In this document: positions 62,913 through 64,000 of the stretch, piece by piece | How the letters are laid out: each line of letters starts with the position of its first letter | How positions within the stretch are numbered: position 1 is the stretch's first letter | Translations under genes and position numbers: made by a program | Origin: an uncultured Chryseobacterium sp. | GTDB taxonomy: Bacteria; Bacteroidota; Bacteroidia; Flavobacteriales; Weeksellaceae | Assembly (NCBI GenBank): GCA_913774355.1 | Contig: CAJYGB010000016.1 | Span: 186,001 to 250,000 of the forward strand | Length of the DNA stretch: 64,000 nt | Direction of reading: 5' to 3' | Notes under the pieces: model-generated | What the model saw: the letters and a program-made list of their open reading frames with translations, nothing else | Database searches by the model: none | What the model was told of the DNA's origin: nothing

Positions 62913-63587
62913 TTGAGCGGAATCCTATATTTTGTTCCTACACCGGTCGGGAACCTGGAAGATATGACCTTCAGAGCGGTAAATATTCTGAAAGAGGTTG
63001 ATTATATCTTATGCGAAGACACAAGAACTTCCGGAATTCTTTTAAAACATTTCGAGATTTCAAAGCCTTTGAAGTCTTACCATCTGCACAACGAACATCA
63101 GGCGACCGAAAAGGTGATTACCGATCTTAAAAGCGGCCAACATATCGCCATCATTACCGATGCGGGAACACCCGGAATTTCCGATCCCGGTTACCTTCTG
63201 GCGAAAGCCGGTTCGGATCATCAGATTGAAATGATCTGCCTTCCCGGAGCCACTGCTTTTGTTCCGGCACTTGTTGTTTCCGGACTTCCGAATAACGAAT
63301 TTCTCTTTGCAGGGTTTCTTCCCCAGAAAAAAGGGCGGCAGACCAAACTGAAACAGCTTGCTGAGGAAAAAAAGACCATCGTTTTATACGAAAGTCCGCA
63401 TAAGATCAATACGACCCTGGAGCAGATCAGGGAATTCTTCGGCGAGGAGACCAAAGTAAGCCTGAGCCGGGAGATTTCCAAAAAATTCGAAGAAACCAAA
63501 CGCGGAACAATTCTTGAACTCATTGAATTTTCAAAAAGCAAGACCTTAAAGGGCGAAATCGTTCTCATTGTAAATAATTCCATTTAA
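62913..63587 (+). CDS. rsmI: 16S rRNA (cytidine-1402-2'-O)-methyltransferase
   Basis: 224 residues. The first usable start is TTG at 62913 (MSGILYFVPTPVGNLEDMT); no ATG is in a suitable place. SAM-fold pattern of tetrapyrrole methylases: VPTPVGNLEDMTFRA, CEDTRTSGILL, ITDAGTPGISDPG and PGATAFVPALVVSGL. Methylates C1402 in the decoding centre. Confidence 0.95.
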   Translation: MSGILYFVPTPVGNLEDMTFRAVNILKEVDYILCEDTRTSGILLKHFEISKPLKSYHLHNEHQATEKVITDLKSGQHIAIITDAGTPGISDPGYLLAKAGSDHQIEMICLPGATAFVPALVVSGLPNNEFLFAGFLPQKKGRQTKLKQLAEEKKTIVLYESPHKINTTLEQIREFFGEETKVSLSREISKKFEETKRGTILELIEFSKSKTLKGEIVLIVNNSI

Positions 63588-64000
63588 TTGAAAAAATTAA
63601 TTTTCGTACTGTTTTCGTCGGCCTGCCTCGGACAGACGGATCAGTATAAGCAGATTCTTTTAACCAAAAAGATTGGTAAAGAAGTCCGTTCCTATTCAAG
63701 AGGCTACGGTATATTTACTGATGCCCGAACCGGAAAGACGGGTATTGTGGATTCTCTGGGTATTATTACTTTTGAATATCCTTTTAAAAGCGAAATTTCA
63801 CTTTTATGGAAAGATCGGTTCGTCTTAAAAGCAAAATCCGGAAAATCCAATGGTAAAACGGCGGTTATCAATGCTCAGGGAAAAGAAATCATTCCGATGG
63901 ATTTGTTTAAATTCAGGACCTGGGAAAACAAAGACCGTTTGATTTATACCAGACAGGGGAAAGACTGCGTTTATGATTTTAACGGAAATGAGATCATCCC
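63588..64000 (+). CDS. WG-repeat-like secreted protein (partial, cut by window end)
   Basis: Opens with TTG 63588 right after the rsmI stop (MKKLIFVLFSSACLGQ, signal peptide) and stays open to the edge (137 residues). Repeats such as GIVDSLGIITFEYPF, TAVINAQGKEIIPMD and CVYDFNGNEII follow the KWG/WG-repeat pattern. Probably a beta-propeller-like exported protein of unknown role. Confidence 0.65.
   Translation, partial: MKKLIFVLFSSACLGQTDQYKQILLTKKIGKEVRSYSRGYGIFTDARTGKTGIVDSLGIITFEYPFKSEISLLWKDRFVLKAKSGKSNGKTAVINAQGKEIIPMDLFKFRTWENKDRLIYTRQGKDCVYDFNGNEII

Noticed and set aside
1..64000. tRNA, rRNA, CRISPR, prophage or insertion sequence
   Set aside because: None seen: no cloverleaf with CCA/TPsiC patterns, no regular spacer-repeat series, no transposase or integrase frame.

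Overview
The window reads as a chromosomal segment of a flavobacterium (Bacteroidota), most like Chryseobacterium or a close Weeksellaceae relative. Evidence: the type IX secretion lipoprotein PorW/SprE, a murF-alr fusion, GLPGLI and glycine-zipper secreted proteins, a SusC/TonB-type receptor, Bacteroidota-type promoters (-7 box TAnnTTTG, -33 TTTG) and AT-rich intergenic DNA. No tRNA, rRNA, CRISPR array, transposase or prophage was seen. Species assignment is inference.

1-5.6 kb: 5'-truncated view of a TonB-type receptor, an XRE regulator, a GLPGLI protein with a small Cys-containing secreted peptide, a JmjC-like cupin and small unknown genes. 5.9-13.6 kb: a stress-type island (lipoprotein, cyanophycinase, DUF892 ferritin-like protein with a histone-H1-like tail, orphan SdhB/FrdB, CinA, SDR, alpha-amylase). 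It is centred on a Crp/Fnr regulator. Sites TATGA-N6-TCATA recur here, and at three promoters the site centre is exactly 33 bp upstream of the centre of a perfect TAnnTTTG box. One of these promoters may drive a roughly 70-nt small RNA. Cyanophycinase and amylase are frameshifted, both with one extra A in an A9 run.

15.8-28.3 kb: the most unusual part. An almost gap-free minus-strand operon of 14 genes dedicated to NAD/ADP-ribose chemistry: NADAR, 2OG-Fe(II) oxygenase, vWA protein, a divergent adenylosuccinate synthetase, TARG-like macrodomain, an ART-like/PARG fusion, DUF4291, two DraG-type ADP-ribosylglycohydrolases, MacroD-type macrodomain, sirtuin, a DUF6794-like unknown, RNA 2'-phosphotransferase (KptA), a previously hidden frameshifted small gene and a calcineurin-type phosphoesterase. 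It is preceded by a NUDIX-winged-helix (NrtR-like) regulator. The same palindromic operator occurs twice at the operon promoter and once at the regulator promoter, in identical register with the -7 box, which implies ADP-ribose/NAD-responsive control.

28.4-49.3 kb: housekeeping genes (lepA, GH92 mannosidase, two glycine-zipper paralogues, an ECF sigma/anti-sigma/Spy-like operon, DUF2520-kdsC-maf, porW, tsaB, a six-gene membrane/LD-carboxypeptidase operon, rnr). 49.3-55.1 kb: rpiB, an AT-rich 640-bp gap with DnaA-like boxes (candidate replication origin), pgk, a methyltransferase and mnmG flanked by two perfect parS sites, so the area is probably origin-proximal. 55.1-64 kb: ybeY, patatin-barrel protein, murF-alr with a RelE-type toxin-antitoxin pair translationally coupled to it, tdk, an acidic repeat protein, rsmI and a partial WG-repeat protein.
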